From the NCBI RefSeq assembly GCF_018882085.1, contig NZ_JACVPB010000001.1, forward strand, positions 62,001-126,000: a DNA stretch of 64,000 nt, written 5' to 3'. Below are positions 20,338 through 32,134 of the stretch, one piece after another. The notes under the pieces were generated by a model. It worked only from the letters and a program-made list of their open reading frames with translations. It had not been told where the DNA came from and made no database searches. A program made the position numbers and the translations under genes. Source of the stretch: Polynucleobacter sp. AP-Reno-20A-A9 (GTDB taxonomy: Bacteria; Pseudomonadota; Gammaproteobacteria; Burkholderiales; Burkholderiaceae). Each line of letters begins with the position of its first letter. Positions within the stretch are counted from its first letter, which is position 1.

Positions 20338-21039
20338 ATGACTAAATTATCTAAACGCGTTAAAGCAATTCAATCTAAAGTTGATCGCAACAAGTTTTAT
20401 TCATTAGACGACGCATTGAACCTCGTTAAAGAGTGTGCAACTGCTAAGTTTGATGAGTCTATCGACGTTGCTGTTCAGTTGGGTATTGATGCTAAGAAAT
20501 CTGACCAAGTTGTGCGTGGCGCAGTAGTGCTCCCAGCTGGTACAGGTAAGCATGTTCGTGTAGCTGTTTTTGCACAAGGCGAAAAGGCTGAACAAGCCAA
20601 AGCTGCTGGTGCAGAAATCGTTGGCATGGAAGAGCTTGCTGAACAAATTAAAGGCGGCAAAATCGATTTCGATATTTTGATCGCATCTCCAGACACAATG
20701 AAAATTGTTGGTACTTTAGGTCAAGTATTGGGCCCACGTGGTTTGATGCCGAATCCAAAAGTGGGTACTGTTACTCCTGACGTTGCTACTGCAGTTAAAA
20801 ATGCAAAAGCCGGTCAAGTTCAGTTCCGCGTGGACAAAGCCGGTATCGTGCACGCAAGCATTGGCCGTCGTTCATTCGAGCCAACTGCATTGAAATCCAA
20901 CTTGCTCGCATTGCTCGAGGCTTTGAATAAAGCAAAGCCACCCGCATCTAAGGGTATCTATTTAAAGAAGGTTGCCGTAAGCAGCACCATGGGTGCAGGC
21001 GTACGCGTAGACCAAGCATCGTTACAGGCGGCAGCTTAA
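20338..21039 (+). CDS. rplA: Large ribosomal subunit protein L1
   Basis: 233 residues. The L1-stalk rRNA-binding protein and translational repressor of rplKA. Conserved segments include [34 protein letters not shown] and [12 protein letters not shown]. It starts 2 bp after rplK. Confidence 0.98.
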   Translation: MTKLSKRVKAIQSKVDRNKFYSLDDALNLVKECATAKFDESIDVAVQLGIDAKKSDQVVRGAVVLPAGTGKHVRVAVFAQGEKAEQAKAAGAEIVGMEELAEQIKGGKIDFDILIASPDTMKIVGTLGQVLGPRGLMPNPKVGTVTPDVATAVKNAKAGQVQFRVDKAGIVHASIGRRSFEPTALKSNLLALLEALNKAKPPASKGIYLKKVAVSSTMGAGVRVDQASLQAAA

Positions 21040-21273
21040 TTAGCTTGTAACAAAAAAGAACTTTGGGTCGATTCCCGCTCTTTGAGTGAGAGTCGAACAT
21101 CAAAGACCGTTGGTGAATTAGTTGCTTGCAAAGAGTTAATTCTTAATCGTTACGAAAGTAATAGCCAGCGCAGATGGCGACCCTGAAAAGATTTCACAAG
21201 ATTCTTGTGACAAATGATCAGACGCTGGTGTGTAACCCCAACTGGAAGCAGTTGGTTTTTTAGGAGTTAAACC
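21040..21273 (+). promoter_or_regulatory. rplJ leader with an intrinsic-terminator hairpin
   Basis: 234 bp between rplA and rplJ. A 7-bp hairpin TCACAAG-ATT-CTTGTGA is at 21194-21210. At 21238-21261 lies CCAACTG-GAAG-CAGTTGG followed by T6, a textbook intrinsic terminator, only 2 bp before the AGGAG ribosome-binding site of rplJ. An upstream CCGTTGG (about 21108) could pair with CCAAC and act as antiterminator. This points to L10-dependent attenuation. Confidence 0.65.
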
Positions 21274-21915
21274 GTGCCTTTGAATGTACAAGACAAAAAA
21301 GCGATTGTTGCTGATGTCGGCGCTCAATTGGCTGGAGCTCAAACAGTCGTGCTCGCTGAATACCGTGGTATTCCAGTAGAGCAGTTGACAAAGCTACGTG
21401 CTAGTGCACGTGACCAAGGTGTATATCTTCGCGTTTTGAAGAACACATTGGCACGCCGTGCTGCACAAGGCACACAGTTTGAACCTCTTGCTGATTCGAT
21501 GGTTGGCCCCTTGATCTACGGCATCTCTGCTGATCCGATTGCTTCGGCAAAAGTATTGCAGAACTTTGCTAAGACTCAAGACAAGCTGGTCATTACTGCT
21601 GGCTTATATAACGGCAAGTTGTTGGACGTAGCGGGCGTTAAATCCCTTGCGTCTATTCCAAGCCGCGAAGAGTTGTTATCTCAGTTGTTGGGTGTGATGT
21701 TGGCGCCTGTTTCTGCGATGGCTCGCGTATTGGGCGCAGTAGCAGCACAAAAGGCAGAAGGAGCACCTGCTCCTGTTGCAGCACCGGTAGCAGAAGTAGC
21801 AGCAGCCCCAGCAGAAGTAGTTGCTGAAGCCGCCGCTCCAGAAGCAAGTGCTGAGCCTGCAGCCGCAGCCCCAGAAGCTGGAACAGAAACACCTGAAACC
21901 CCTGCCGCTGAATAA
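21274..21915 (+). CDS. rplJ: Large ribosomal subunit protein L10, with long Ala/Glu/Pro tail
   Basis: 213 residues against about 165 in E. coli. The first about 165 residues are the normal protein ([20 protein letters not shown], the rRNA-binding part; then the helix that carries L7/L12 dimers). The last about 45 residues are low-complexity Ala, Pro, Val and Glu. The start is GTG with AGGAG 6-7 nt ahead. The leader just upstream contains a terminator hairpin, so expression may be set by attenuation. Confidence 0.97.
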   Translation: MPLNVQDKKAIVADVGAQLAGAQTVVLAEYRGIPVEQLTKLRASARDQGVYLRVLKNTLARRAAQGTQFEPLADSMVGPLIYGISADPIASAKVLQNFAKTQDKLVITAGLYNGKLLDVAGVKSLASIPSREELLSQLLGVMLAPVSAMARVLGAVAAQKAEGAPAPVAAPVAEVAAAPAEVVAEAAAPEASAEPAAAAPEAGTETPETPAAE

Positions 21916-21951
21916 GCGACAGATTAACTATTTAAGTATTAGGAGCTAAAA

Positions 21952-22326
21952 ATGGCGATTACTAAAGAAGAAATCATTGATGCAGTAGGTAGCATGTCCG
22001 TTATGGATTTGAACGACTTGGTTAAGGCGTTCGAAGAGAAGTTTGGCGTTTCTGCTGCAGCGATGGCTGTTGCTGGTCCTGCTGGCGCTGCTGGTGGTGC
22101 TGCAGCTGAAGAGCAAACAGAATTCACTGTTAACTTGCTCGAAGCTGGCGCAAACAAGGTTTCAGTAATTAAGGCAGTTCGCGAAATTACTGGTCTTGGC
22201 TTGAAAGAAGCTAAGGACTTGGTTGATGGTGCACCGAAGCCAATCAAAGAAGCTGTTGATAAGAAGACAGCTGAAGAAGCCAAGAAGAAGCTTGACGAAG
22301 CAGGCGCTAAGTCAGAAATCAAGTAA
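21952..22326 (+). CDS. rplL: Large ribosomal subunit protein L7/L12
   Basis: 124 residues. N-terminal dimerisation domain ([17 protein letters not shown]), an Ala/Gly hinge, and the factor-binding C-terminal domain ([20 protein letters not shown]). It is 36 bp after rplJ. Confidence 0.98.
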   Translation: MAITKEEIIDAVGSMSVMDLNDLVKAFEEKFGVSAAAMAVAGPAGAAGGAAAEEQTEFTVNLLEAGANKVSVIKAVREITGLGLKEAKDLVDGAPKPIKEAVDKKTAEEAKKKLDEAGAKSEIK

Positions 22327-22371
22327 TACAAACTTTTCTAACGCCTCCCAAAAGGAGTCTTTAGTTACGTT

Positions 22372-22494
22372 GGGTTTGATCTTTAGAGGTCAAACCCGAT
22401 TTCATTTCTGATTGAAATCGGGTTTGCCTTCTGATACGACTGCAGAATGCAAGTTTGGTCGGACACTAGATCTTTCGATTTAGTGTTGTCCGCC
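22372..22494 (+). promoter_or_regulatory. rplL-rpoB intergenic hairpins, attenuator- or RNase III-like
   Basis: Hairpin A pairs GGGTTTGA (22372-22379) with TCAAACCC (22390-22397). Hairpin B pairs AAACCCGATTTCA (22392-22404) with TGAAATCGGGTTT (22413-22425), 13 perfect bp. They share 22392-22397, so only one can form. A third, bulged stem is at about 22464-22494 (GGACACTA / TAGTGTTGTCC). None has a T-run. In E. coli the same gap holds an attenuator and an RNase III site. Confidence 0.6.
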
Positions 22495-22552
22495 AGTGAT
22501 TGGTAGTGGCCAATCGCCAAATCTTTGTACAGTCGCTGAATTCGGAGATGAA

Positions 22553-25500
22553 ATGAACTATAGCTTCACCGAACGCAAGCGAGTCCGTAAAAGCTTTGCT
22601 AAGCGAGTAAACAACCACCAGGTTCCGTACCTGATCGCAACGCAGCTGGAATCCTACGCTAAATTTTTACAGGCTGAAAAGCCAGCAATGTCTCGTCTTA
22701 CAGAGGGACTTCAAGCTGCCTTTACCTCAGCGTTCCCAATTGTGTCTAACAACGGCTATGCACGTATGGAATACGTGTCTTACCAGTTATCACAGCCACC
22801 ATTTGACGTTAAAGAATGTCAGCAACGTGGTTACACATACCACTCTGCCTTACGCGCAAAAGTTCGCTTGATTATTTATGATCGCGAAGCGCCTACTAAG
22901 GTTAAAGAGGTAAAAGAGAGCGAAGTCTACATGGGTGAAATTCCACTCATGACAGAAAACGGCTCTTTTGTAATTAACGGAACTGAGCGCGTAATCGTTT
23001 CTCAGTTGCACCGTTCCCCAGGCGTGTTCTTTGAACACGATAAGGGTAAGACACATAGCTCAGGCAAGTTGCTGTTCTCGGCACGCATCATTCCTTACCG
23101 TGGTTCATGGCTCGATTTCGAGTTTGATCCAAAAGATATTCTCTATTTCCGCGTTGACCGTCGCCGTAAGATGCCTGTTACCATTTTGCTCAAAGCAATT
23201 GGTTTAAACAACGAACAGATTCTTGCTAACTTCTTTAACTTTGACCATTTCTCATTGACTGCTAACGGCGGCTCTATGGAATTTGTGCCAGAGCGTTTGC
23301 GTGGTCAGTTGGCTAGTTTTGATGTGCTCGACAAGAATGGCGTTGTAGTCATTCAAAAAGACAAGCGTATCAATGCAAAGCATATCCGCGAACTCGAAGC
23401 TGCTAAAACAAAAACAATCGCTGTACCAGATGACTATTTAATTGGTCGTGTTGTTGCACGCAATATTGTTGATCCAGATTCTGGTGAAATCTTGGCTTAC
23501 GCTAATGATGAAATCACTGAAGAGTTGTTGGCGACATTGCGCGATGCTGGCATCAAGCAATTGGAAACCATCTACACCAATGATTTGGATTCTGGCGCGT
23601 ATATTTCACAGACATTGCGTACCGATGAAACTGCAGATCAAATGGCTGCTCGTATCGCCATCTACCGCATGATGCGTCCTGGTGAGCCTCCAACAGAAGA
23701 TGCTGTTGAAGCCTTGTTCCAGCGCTTGTTCTACAACGAAGATAGCTACGATTTGTCACGCGTTGGCCGTATGAAGGTTAACAGCCGTCTCGGTCGCTCA
23801 GAGATGGAAGGTTTGATGGTGTTGTCTGATGAAGATATTCTCGACACCATTAAGTCTCTCGTTGACTTACGTAACGGTAAGGGCGAAGTAGACGACATCG
23901 ACCACTTAGGTAATCGTCGTGTACGTTGCGTTGGCGAGTTGGCTGAAAACCAATTCCGTGCTGGTTTATCACGTGTTGAGCGTGCGGTTAAAGAACGTCT
24001 CGGCCAAGCCGAAACAGAAAACCTCATGCCGCATGACTTGATTAACAGCAAGCCAATCTCTTCTGCTATTCGTGAGTTCTTCGGTTCTTCACAGTTGTCC
24101 CAGTTTATGGACCAAACTAACCCACTTTCAGAGATTACGCACAAGCGTCGTATTTCTGCATTGGGACCTGGTGGTTTGACCCGCGAGCGCGCAGGCTTCG
24201 AAGTGCGCGACGTGCATCCAACCCACTACGGTCGTGTTTGCCCAATCGAAACTCCAGAAGGACCAAACATTGGTTTGATCAACTCACTCGCGTTATTTGC
24301 GCGCTTGAATGAGCACGGTTTCTTAGAAACCCCATACCGTAAAGTTTCCAATAGCAAGGTAAGCGACGAAGTTGTTTACCTCTCTGCGATTGAAGAAGCG
24401 AAATACGTTATTGCTCAGGCAAATGCAACGATCGACAAGAGCGGTAAGTTGGCTGACGAATTGGTTTCTGCTCGTCAAGCTGGTGAGACCATGATGGTTA
24501 GCCCAGAGCGCATCGATTTTATCGACGTTGCTCCTAGCCAGATCGTTTCTGCTGCTGCTTCACTCGTTCCATTCTTAGAGCACGATGATGCGAACCGTGC
24601 GTTGATGGGTGCGAACATGCAGCGTCAAGCGGTTCCTTGCTTGCGTCCAGATAAGCCATTGGTTGGTACAGGTTTAGAGCGTATTGTTGCTGTTGACTCG
24701 GGCACCGTTATTTTGGCTTCCCGTGGCGGTATCGTTGATTATGTTGACGCAAACCGTGTCGTGATTCGTGTAAACGATGACGAGACAGCCGCTGGTGAAG
24801 TTGGTGTGGATATTTATAACCTCATCAAGTACACCCGTTCAAACCAAAATACCAATATCAACCAACGCCCAATCGTCCAGGCTGGTGATCGTGTTGTCCG
24901 CGGCGACGTAGTTGCTGACGGCGCATCTACCGATTTAGGTGAATTGGCTTTGGGTCAAAACATGACTGTGGCATTTATGCCATGGAACGGTTACAACTTT
25001 GAAGATTCAATCTTGATCTCTGAGAAGGTTGTTGCTGACGACCGCTACACCTCTATTCATATTGAAGAGTTGTCAGTAGTTGCGCGTGATACCAAACTTG
25101 GTTCAGAAGAAATTACACGCGATATTTCCAACTTGGCTGAGTCACAACTCTCCCGTTTGGATGAAAGCGGTATTGTTTACATCGGTGCTGAAGTTGAAGC
25201 TGGCGACGTATTGGTTGGTAAGGTAACTCCAAAGGGTGAGACTACTCTCACCCCTGAAGAGAAGCTCCTCCGTGCGATCTTCGGTGAAAAAGCATCTGAC
25301 GTTAAAGATACTTCTTTGCGCGTTCCTTCAGGAATGATCGGTACCGTTATCGATGTTCAAGTCTTCACCCGTGAAGGTATTGAGCGCGATGCACGTGCAC
25401 AGTCAATTATTCAAGAAGAATTACAGCGCTATCGTTTGGACTTGAACGACCAGTTGCGTATTGTTGAGGGCGATGCCTTCATGCGTTTAGAAAAGCTGTT

Positions 25501-26653
25501 GATTGGCAAGGTTGCCAATGGTGGTCCTCAGAAATTAGCTAAAGGCACTAAGATCGACAAGGAATACCTTGCCAGCTTAGATAAATACCATTGGTTCGAT
25601 GTTCGTCCAGCAGACGACGAAGTTGCCACACAAGTTGAGGCAATCAAGTCTTCTATCGAAGCGAAACGTAAACAGTTTGACGAAGCTTTTGAAGAGAAGC
25701 GCACCAAACTTACCCAGGGTGATGATTTGCAGCCTGGCGTAACAAAGATGGTTAAGGTGTACTTAGCTGTTAAGCGTCGCTTACAGCCTGGTGACAAGAT
25801 GGCCGGTCGTCACGGTAACAAAGGGGTGGTTTCTAAAATCGCTCCAGCAGAAGACATGCCATTTATGGCTGACGGACGCCCTGTAGACATCGTCTTGAAC
25901 CCATTGGGCGTTCCTTCCCGTATGAACGTTGGTCAGATCTTGGAAACCCACTTAGGTTGGGCAGCTCAAGGTATTGGTAAGCGTATCGATGAGATGGTTC
26001 GTGAGCACGCTAAACAAACTGAATTGCGCAAGTTCTTCAAACAGCTTTACAACGAAACAGGCCGTATTGAAGATATCGACAACTTCACTGATGAGCAGAT
26101 TAATGTTTTGGCTGAGAATCTCCGCCAAGGCTTGCCATTTGCTACTCCAGTGTTTGACGGTGCTACAGAAGCTGAAATCGGACGCATGCTCGAGTTGGCG
26201 TATCCAGAAGATGTTGCTAAATCTTTGAAGATGACCCCTTCACGTCAGCAAATGATTTTGTGCGACGGCCGTACTGGCGATCAATTTGAGCGTCCAGTAA
26301 CTGTTGGCGTAATGCACGTCTTGAAACTTCACCATTTGGTCGATGACAAGATGCACGCACGCTCAACCGGACCTTACTCTTTAGTAACGCAACAGCCATT
26401 GGGCGGTAAAGCTCAGTTCGGTGGCCAGCGCTTTGGTGAGATGGAAGTCTGGGCCCTCGAAGCATACGGTGCTTCATATGTCTTGCAGGAAATGCTGACA
26501 GTGAAGTCCGATGACGTCGCAGGCCGTACCAAGGTTTATGAAAACATCGTCAAGGGCGAGCACACGATTGATGCTGGCATGCCCGAATCCTTCAACGTGC
26601 TGGTAAAAGAAATCCGTTCGTTGGGTATTGACATTGACATGGAGCGCAACTGA
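22553..26653 (+). CDS. rpoB: DNA-directed RNA polymerase subunit beta
   Basis: 1366 residues from the ATG at 22553, which follows a GGAG; this fits the family start [15 protein letters not shown], and the upstream in-frame starts have no support. The rifampicin region reads [20 protein letters not shown], i.e. the sensitive wild-type pattern. C-terminal signatures include [17 protein letters not shown] and [20 protein letters not shown]. rpoC follows at once. Confidence 0.99.
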   Translation: MNYSFTERKRVRKSFAKRVNNHQVPYLIATQLESYAKFLQAEKPAMSRLTEGLQAAFTSAFPIVSNNGYARMEYVSYQLSQPPFDVKECQQRGYTYHSALRAKVRLIIYDREAPTKVKEVKESEVYMGEIPLMTENGSFVINGTERVIVSQLHRSPGVFFEHDKGKTHSSGKLLFSARIIPYRGSWLDFEFDPKDILYFRVDRRRKMPVTILLKAIGLNNEQILANFFNFDHFSLTANGGSMEFVPERLRGQLASFDVLDKNGVVVIQKDKRINAKHIRELEAAKTKTIAVPDDYLIGRVVARNIVDPDSGEILAYANDEITEELLATLRDAGIKQLETIYTNDLDSGAYISQTLRTDETADQMAARIAIYRMMRPGEPPTEDAVEALFQRLFYNEDSYDLSRVGRMKVNSRLGRSEMEGLMVLSDEDILDTIKSLVDLRNGKGEVDDIDHLGNRRVRCVGELAENQFRAGLSRVERAVKERLGQAETENLMPHDLINSKPISSAIREFFGSSQLSQFMDQTNPLSEITHKRRISALGPGGLTRERAGFEVRDVHPTHYGRVCPIETPEGPNIGLINSLALFARLNEHGFLETPYRKVSNSKVSDEVVYLSAIEEAKYVIAQANATIDKSGKLADELVSARQAGETMMVSPERIDFIDVAPSQIVSAAASLVPFLEHDDANRALMGANMQRQAVPCLRPDKPLVGTGLERIVAVDSGTVILASRGGIVDYVDANRVVIRVNDDETAAGEVGVDIYNLIKYTRSNQNTNINQRPIVQAGDRVVRGDVVADGASTDLGELALGQNMTVAFMPWNGYNFEDSILISEKVVADDRYTSIHIEELSVVARDTKLGSEEITRDISNLAESQLSRLDESGIVYIGAEVEAGDVLVGKVTPKGETTLTPEEKLLRAIFGEKASDVKDTSLRVPSGMIGTVIDVQVFTREGIERDARAQSIIQEELQRYRLDLNDQLRIVEGDAFMRLEKLLIGKVANGGPQKLAKGTKIDKEYLASLDKYHWFDVRPADDEVATQVEAIKSSIEAKRKQFDEAFEEKRTKLTQGDDLQPGVTKMVKVYLAVKRRLQPGDKMAGRHGNKGVVSKIAPAEDMPFMADGRPVDIVLNPLGVPSRMNVGQILETHLGWAAQGIGKRIDEMVREHAKQTELRKFFKQLYNETGRIEDIDNFTDEQINVLAENLRQGLPFATPVFDGATEAEIGRMLELAYPEDVAKSLKMTPSRQQMILCDGRTGDQFERPVTVGVMHVLKLHHLVDDKMHARSTGPYSLVTQQPLGGKAQFGGQRFGEMEVWALEAYGASYVLQEMLTVKSDDVAGRTKVYENIVKGEHTIDAGMPESFNVLVKEIRSLGIDIDMERN

Positions 26654-26654
26654 T

Positions 26655-29600
26655 ATGAAAGCATTGCTCGATTTATTTAAGCAAACGCAGGGCGAAGAGC
26701 AGTTTGATGTAATCAAAATTGGTCTCGCATCTCCTGAGAAAATTCGCTCATGGTCTTTTGGTGAAGTACGCAAACCAGAAACCATCAACTACCGGACTTT
26801 TAAGCCCGAGCGTGATGGTTTGTTCTGCGCCAAGATTTTTGGACCAACTAAAGACTACGAGTGCTTATGCGGCAAGTACAAGCGCTTAAAGTTCCGTGGC
26901 GTTATCTGTGAGAAGTGCGGCGTTGAAGTTACTCTCGCTAAGGTACGTCGTGAGCGCATGGGCCACATTGAGTTGGCAGCCCCTGTAGCGCACATCTGGT
27001 TCTTGAAGTCCTTGCCATCCCGTTTGGGCATGGTTCTCGATATGACATTGCGTGATATCGAGCGCGTTCTCTACTTTGAAGCATATGTAGTTGTTGATCC
27101 TGGTATGACTCCTGAAGGCGCGATGAAGCGCGGTCAGATCATGTCTGAAGACGAATACATTGCCAAGACTGAAGAGTATGGTGACGGTGCATTTACTGCC
27201 ATCATGGGCGCGGAAGGTATTCGCGATCTCTTGCGTTCGATTGATATCGACCGTGAAGTAGAGACCATTCGTGCTGACTTAAAAGCAACTGGTAGCGATG
27301 CCAAGATCAAGAAATACGCTAAGCGCTTAAAGGTGCTTGAGGCGTTCCAGACTTCAGGCATTAAGCCTGACTGGATGATCATGGAAGTATTGCCAGTATT
27401 GCCACCAGAGTTGCGCCCATTGGTGCCATTGGATGGCGGTCGCTTTGCTACTTCCGATTTGAACGACCTATATCGTCGAGTAATCAACCGTAATAACCGT
27501 TTAAAGCGTTTGTTAGAGTTGCGTGCACCAGAGATCATCGTTCGTAACGAAAAACGTATGTTGCAAGAAGCGGTTGACTCATTGCTCGATAACGGTCGTC
27601 GCGGTAAGGCTATGACTGGCGCTAACAAGCGTCCGTTGAAGTCCTTGGCTGAGATGATTAAAGGTAAGAGCGGTCGTTTCCGTCAAAACTTGTTGGGTAA
27701 ACGTGTTGACTACTCTGGTCGTTCAGTCATCGTGGTTGGCCCTACATTGAAACTGCATCAGTGCGGCTTACCAAAATTGATGGCTTTGGAATTATTCAAG
27801 CCATTTATTTTCAACAAGCTTGAGACTTTAGGAATTGCAACCACTATTAAGGCTGCAAAGAAAGAGGTTGAAAGCCAGACTCCAATCGTTTGGGACATTC
27901 TCGAAGAAGTAATTCGTGAACATCCAATTATGTTGAACCGTGCGCCTACATTGCACCGTCTTGGCATTCAGGCTTTCGAGCCAATGCTGATTGAAGGTAA
28001 AGCAATCCAATTGCACCCATTAGTTTGCGCGGCATTTAACGCGGACTTTGACGGTGACCAAATGGCGGTTCACGTTCCTTTGTCGCTCGAAGCGCAAATG
28101 GAAGCACGTACATTGATGTTGGCTTCGAACAACGTATTGTTCCCAGCTAACGGCGAACCATCAATCGTTCCGTCACAGGACGTGGTGTTGGGTCTGTACT
28201 ACGCTACACGTGACAAGATCAACGGTAAAGGCGAAGGCATGGTTTTCGCTAACATTACTGAAGTAGTACGTGCATACGAAGCAGGCCAAGTTGAATTGGC
28301 TTCACGCGTTGCTGTGCGTATTACCGAGTTTGAGATTGTGGACAAGCATGCAGAGGGCGATGCCCGTTTTGCTGAAAAAACCAAGATCTACCAAACTTCA
28401 GTTGGCCGTGCAATCTTGTCTGAGATTTTGCCTAAAGGCATGTCTTTCGAGGAAATTAACAAGCCTTTGAAGAAAAAAGAAATCTCACGCTTGATCAACA
28501 CATCATTCCGTAAGTGCGGTTTGCGTGAAACGGTTATTTTTGCTGACCGCCTCTTGCAGTCTGGTTTCCGCTTGGCGACCAATGCTGGTATTTCAGTTGC
28601 GATCGACGACATGTTGATCCCAACTTCGAAAGAGCGCATCATCACTGAGGCTTCTGCCAAGGTTAAAGAGTATGACAAGCAGTTCATGTCGGGTCTCGTA
28701 ACCAATCAAGAGCGTTATAACAACGTGGTTGATATTTGGGGTGCCGCAGGCGACCAAGTTGGTAAGGCGATGATGGACGAGTTGTCACACGTTGATGTAC
28801 TCGACCGTAACGGCAAGACTGTTCGTCAAGAATCCTTTAACTCTATCTATATGATGGCGGATTCTGGTGCGCGTGGATCTGCAGCGCAGATTCGTCAGTT
28901 GGCTGGTATGCGTGGTTTGATGGCTAAGCCTGATGGCTCCATCATTGAAACCCCAATTACTGCGAACTTCCGTGAAGGCTTGAACGTATTACAGTACTTC
29001 ATTTCAACCCACGGTGCTCGTAAAGGTCTGGCTGATACCGCGTTGAAGACAGCGAACTCAGGTTACTTGACACGTCGTTTGTGCGACGTAACTCAAGACC
29101 TCGTTGTGATCGAAGATGATTGCGGTGCAACTTCAGGCGTAACAATGAAGGCTCTCGTAGAGGGCGGCGAAATTATCGAAGCATTGCGCGATCGTATTTT
29201 GGGTCGTGTATGTATCGGTGACATCGTTCACCCTGACACGCAAGAAGTCATCGTTGCTAACGACACCTTGCTCGACGAAGATCACGTTGATCAAATCGTT
29301 GCATTGGGTATCGACGAAGTTAAGGTTCGCACAGTATTGTCTTGCTTAACTCGCTTCGGCTTGTGCGCTAAGTGCTACGGACGTGATTTAGGTCGCGGTG
29401 GTTTGGTAAACGTTGGCGAGGCGGTTGGTGTTATCGCTGCTCAGTCCATCGGCGAGCCAGGCACACAGTTGACAATGCGTACCTTCCACATTGGTGGTGC
29501 AGCGTCACGTGCATTGGTTGCAAGCAATATTGAAGCCAAGTCTAATGGTGCATTGAAGTTCTCCGGCACGATGCGTGTTGTGAAGAACGCGAAGGGCGAG

Positions 29601-30917
29601 CAGATCGTGATTTCACGTTCTGGCGAAGCCTTGATCGTTGATGAGAACGGTCGTGAGCGTGAGCGTCATAAAGTGCCTTATGGTGCAACTCTCTTGTTAA
29701 AAGAAGATGCAGCAGTGAAAGCCGGCGCAAGCTTGGCGACATGGGACCCATTAACACGTCCGATTATTTCTGAGTACGCTGGTATCGCTCGCTTCGACAA
29801 CGTTGAAGAAGGCGTAACTGTTGCTAAGCAGGTTGACGAAGTTACCGGTCTTTCCACCTTGGTGGTAATTGATGGTAAGCGTCGTTCTGCAGCAAGCAAA
29901 GGCGTTCGCCCAATGATCAACTTAGTTGATGAAAAGGGTAACGAAGTCATGATCACTGGTACTGATCATCCAGTAAACATTGGCCTCCAAGTGGGCGCTT
30001 TGATTACGGTTAAAGATGGTCAGAAAGTTGAAGTGGGTGAAGTATTGGCGCGTATTCCAATCGAATCACAGAAGACTCGCGATATTACCGGTGGTTTGCC
30101 ACGCGTTGCAGAATTGTTCGAAGCACGTTCACCAAAAGATGCAGCTGTATTGGCTAAAGTAACTGGAACAGTTTCCTTCGGTAAGGAAACCAAAGGTAAG
30201 CAGCGTTTGGTTATTACCGATATGGATGGTGAAGCCAATGAATTCTTGATTCCTAAAGAGAAGCAAGTTCTCGTTCATGACGGTCAAGTTGTGAACAAGG
30301 GCGAGATGATTGTGGAAGGCCCTGCTGATCCACACGATATCTTGACGCTCAGAGGTATTGAAGAGTTGGCGATCTACATTGTTGATGAAGTTCAAGACGT
30401 TTACCGTTTGCAAGGCGTGAAGATCAATGACAAGCACATTGAAGTGATCGTGCGTCAAATGTTGCGTCGTGTACAAATCACTGATGGTGGCGATACTGCC
30501 TACATCACTGGTGAACAAGTTGAGCGTTCAAAACTGTATGACGCTAACGATTTGGTGATTGCCGCAGGTAAGCGCCCAGCTCAGTTCGAAAACGTGCTGT
30601 TGGGTATTACTAAAGCATCCTTGTCGACAGATAGCTTCATTTCAGCGGCTTCTTTCCAAGAAACCACCCGTGTATTGACCGAAGCCGCCATTATGGGCAA
30701 GACCGATACACTCCGTGGCCTCAAGGAAAACGTCATTATTGGTCGTCTGATTCCTGCTGGTACCGGCTTGTCTTACCGCCGTGCACGCAAGGTCAGGGAG
30801 CAATTCGAGCGTGATCGCGCTCAAATGATTGCCGCCGAAGAGGAAGTAATGGCCAATATGCCTGTAGAAATAGAGGCTGAAGTCGTTGCTCCTGCTGGGG
30901 AGGCTGATCCGAGCTAA
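26655..30917 (+). CDS. rpoC: DNA-directed RNA polymerase subunit beta'
   Basis: 1420 residues from the ATG at 26655, 1 bp after the rpoB stop codon. The N-terminal zinc site is C70, C72, C85, C88, and the catalytic NADFDGD loop places the Mg-binding aspartates at D464, D466 and D468. The second zinc cluster region ([20 protein letters not shown]) and the trigger-loop region are present. An intrinsic terminator follows at 30928. Confidence 0.99.
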   Translation: MKALLDLFKQTQGEEQFDVIKIGLASPEKIRSWSFGEVRKPETINYRTFKPERDGLFCAKIFGPTKDYECLCGKYKRLKFRGVICEKCGVEVTLAKVRRERMGHIELAAPVAHIWFLKSLPSRLGMVLDMTLRDIERVLYFEAYVVVDPGMTPEGAMKRGQIMSEDEYIAKTEEYGDGAFTAIMGAEGIRDLLRSIDIDREVETIRADLKATGSDAKIKKYAKRLKVLEAFQTSGIKPDWMIMEVLPVLPPELRPLVPLDGGRFATSDLNDLYRRVINRNNRLKRLLELRAPEIIVRNEKRMLQEAVDSLLDNGRRGKAMTGANKRPLKSLAEMIKGKSGRFRQNLLGKRVDYSGRSVIVVGPTLKLHQCGLPKLMALELFKPFIFNKLETLGIATTIKAAKKEVESQTPIVWDILEEVIREHPIMLNRAPTLHRLGIQAFEPMLIEGKAIQLHPLVCAAFNADFDGDQMAVHVPLSLEAQMEARTLMLASNNVLFPANGEPSIVPSQDVVLGLYYATRDKINGKGEGMVFANITEVVRAYEAGQVELASRVAVRITEFEIVDKHAEGDARFAEKTKIYQTSVGRAILSEILPKGMSFEEINKPLKKKEISRLINTSFRKCGLRETVIFADRLLQSGFRLATNAGISVAIDDMLIPTSKERIITEASAKVKEYDKQFMSGLVTNQERYNNVVDIWGAAGDQVGKAMMDELSHVDVLDRNGKTVRQESFNSIYMMADSGARGSAAQIRQLAGMRGLMAKPDGSIIETPITANFREGLNVLQYFISTHGARKGLADTALKTANSGYLTRRLCDVTQDLVVIEDDCGATSGVTMKALVEGGEIIEALRDRILGRVCIGDIVHPDTQEVIVANDTLLDEDHVDQIVALGIDEVKVRTVLSCLTRFGLCAKCYGRDLGRGGLVNVGEAVGVIAAQSIGEPGTQLTMRTFHIGGAASRALVASNIEAKSNGALKFSGTMRVVKNAKGEQIVISRSGEALIVDENGRERERHKVPYGATLLLKEDAAVKAGASLATWDPLTRPIISEYAGIARFDNVEEGVTVAKQVDEVTGLSTLVVIDGKRRSAASKGVRPMINLVDEKGNEVMITGTDHPVNIGLQVGALITVKDGQKVEVGEVLARIPIESQKTRDITGGLPRVAELFEARSPKDAAVLAKVTGTVSFGKETKGKQRLVITDMDGEANEFLIPKEKQVLVHDGQVVNKGEMIVEGPADPHDILTLRGIEELAIYIVDEVQDVYRLQGVKINDKHIEVIVRQMLRRVQITDGGDTAYITGEQVERSKLYDANDLVIAAGKRPAQFENVLLGITKASLSTDSFISAASFQETTRVLTEAAIMGKTDTLRGLKENVIIGRLIPAGTGLSYRRARKVREQFERDRAQMIAAEEEVMANMPVEIEAEVVAPAGEADPS

Positions 30918-30927
30918 TTTGGTAATT

Positions 30928-30951
30928 CTGGCCAGAAATGGCCAGTTTTTT
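30928..30951 (+). terminator. Intrinsic terminator after rpoC
   Basis: CTGGCC (30928-30933), loop AGAAAT, GGCCAG (30940-30945), then T6. The 6-bp stem is short but GC-rich. Confidence 0.8.
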
Positions 30952-30961
30952 CCCCATTAGG

Positions 30962-30990
30962 TTGACGGAAAAGGCTGGCCAAGCTAGAAT
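30962..30990 (+). promoter_or_regulatory. Promoter of the rpsL (str) operon
   Basis: TTGACG (30962-30967), a 17-bp spacer and TAGAAT (30985-30990), 10 bp after the rpoC terminator. The leader to 31094 has a small hairpin near its start and AGGGTC-TTTTT-GACCT further on. Confidence 0.8.
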
Positions 30991-31094
30991 GCTGAGTTCT
31001 ACTGATTCAGAAGAGGGTCTTTTTGACCTAGAAATTCTCTAAGTCATTGATTTTCTTGAAGAAAGCAACAAAGAAGTACTAACCGAGCTATTTT

Positions 31095-31475
31095 ATGCCA
31101 ACAATTAATCAATTAATACGTAAGCCAAGATCCAGGCTGATCGTGAAAAGCAAGAGCCCTGCACTGGAAAACAGTCCGCAGCGCCGTGGTGTTTGTACAC
31201 GTGTGTACACCACTACTCCTAAAAAGCCTAACTCTGCGCTTCGTAAAGTAGCCAAAGTTCGCTTAACCAATGGTTTTGAAGTCATTTCATACATTGGTGG
31301 TGAAGGCCATAACCTCCAGGAACACTCAGTAGTGTTAATCCGTGGCGGTCGTGTAAAGGATTTGCCGGGTGTTCGTTACCACATCGTTCGTGGCTCACTT
31401 GACTTACAAGGTGTTAAAGACCGTAAGCAATCACGTTCCAAGTACGGTGCCAAGCGCGCTAAGAAATCTGCTTAA
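31095..31475 (+). CDS. rpsL: Small ribosomal subunit protein S12
   Basis: 126 residues. Decoding-centre protein. The streptomycin-related sites are wild-type: [12 protein letters not shown] with K43/K44, and [13 protein letters not shown] with K88, D89 (usual methylthiolation site) and P91. First gene of the str operon rpsL-rpsG-fusA-tuf. Confidence 0.99.
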   Translation: MPTINQLIRKPRSRLIVKSKSPALENSPQRRGVCTRVYTTTPKKPNSALRKVAKVRLTNGFEVISYIGGEGHNLQEHSVVLIRGGRVKDLPGVRYHIVRGSLDLQGVKDRKQSRSKYGAKRAKKSA

Positions 31476-31591
31476 TCTTTCAATAGATTTTTGCTGAAGT
31501 ATTTGTAGTAAGTCTTCGTTTGTCAGACTTAAAAGACAAGTAAGTGGTTGTTCCGTCTGGGAATCTTCTTGGATAGTAGGGCAACCGGTGC

Positions 31592-31613
31592 GGGTGATCC
31601 ATGTGGGTCGCCC
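31592..31613 (+). promoter_or_regulatory. Hairpin before rpsG, candidate S7 feedback site
   Basis: GGGTGATCC (31592-31600), loop ATGT, GGGTCGCCC (31605-31613): all nine pairs form, counting two G-U pairs. It lies 23 bp before the rpsG start, inside the 161-bp rpsL-rpsG gap. In E. coli S7 binds this intercistronic region to repress its own translation. Confidence 0.55.
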
Positions 31614-31636
31614 CTAACTGAACTGAAGGAGTAGTT

Positions 31637-32107
31637 ATGCCACGTCGTCGTGAAGTTCCCAAGCGGGAAATTTTGCCGGATCCAAAATTCGGAAATGTAG
31701 AAGTAGCTAAATTCATGAACGTCCTCATGTTGGACGGCAAGAAATCGGTTGCAGAGCGTATCGTTTACGGTGCCTTTGATCACATCGAGAAAAAAGCAAA
31801 TAAAGAACCACTCGAAATTTTCTCAACAGCTATGGGCAACGTTAAGCCAATGGTTGAGGTAAAGAGCCGTCGTGTTGGTGGCGCTAACTACCAGGTTCCT
31901 GTTGAAGTTCGCCCATCACGCCGTTCTGCTTTGGCAATGCGCTGGGTGCGCGAAGCCGCTAAAAAGCGCGGTGAAAAGTCTATGGCTCAACGTTTGGCCA
32001 ACGAATTATTAGAAGCTGCAGAAGGTCGCGGCGGAGCAATGAAGAAGCGTGAAGAAGTTCACCGTATGGCAGAAGCCAACAAAGCTTTCTCACATTTCCG
32101 CTTCTAA
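31637..32107 (+). CDS. rpsG: Small ribosomal subunit protein S7
   Basis: 156 residues. 16S 3'-domain assembly protein. [20 protein letters not shown] and the [11 protein letters not shown] helix are typical. It starts after GAAGGAG. Also a regulator of this operon in E. coli; a strong hairpin lies just upstream. Confidence 0.99.
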   Translation: MPRRREVPKREILPDPKFGNVEVAKFMNVLMLDGKKSVAERIVYGAFDHIEKKANKEPLEIFSTAMGNVKPMVEVKSRRVGGANYQVPVEVRPSRRSALAMRWVREAAKKRGEKSMAQRLANELLEAAEGRGGAMKKREEVHRMAEANKAFSHFRF

Positions 32108-32134
32108 TCGCACAGCAAAGAAAAGGTACCAACA

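Noticed and set aside
22496..22552. Upstream in-frame start for rpoB
   Set aside because: The bases belong to the regulatory gap, and the ATG at 22553 has a GGAG and the family N-terminus.
27134..27628. 164-codon frame antisense to rpoC and similar frames opposite rpoB, fusA and tuf
   Set aside because: Opposite strand of highly conserved genes; no ribosome-binding site or family resemblance.
31131..31475. Streptomycin- or rifampicin-resistance alleles in rpsL and rpoB
   Set aside because: Both resistance regions show the wild-type residues ([35 protein letters not shown]).
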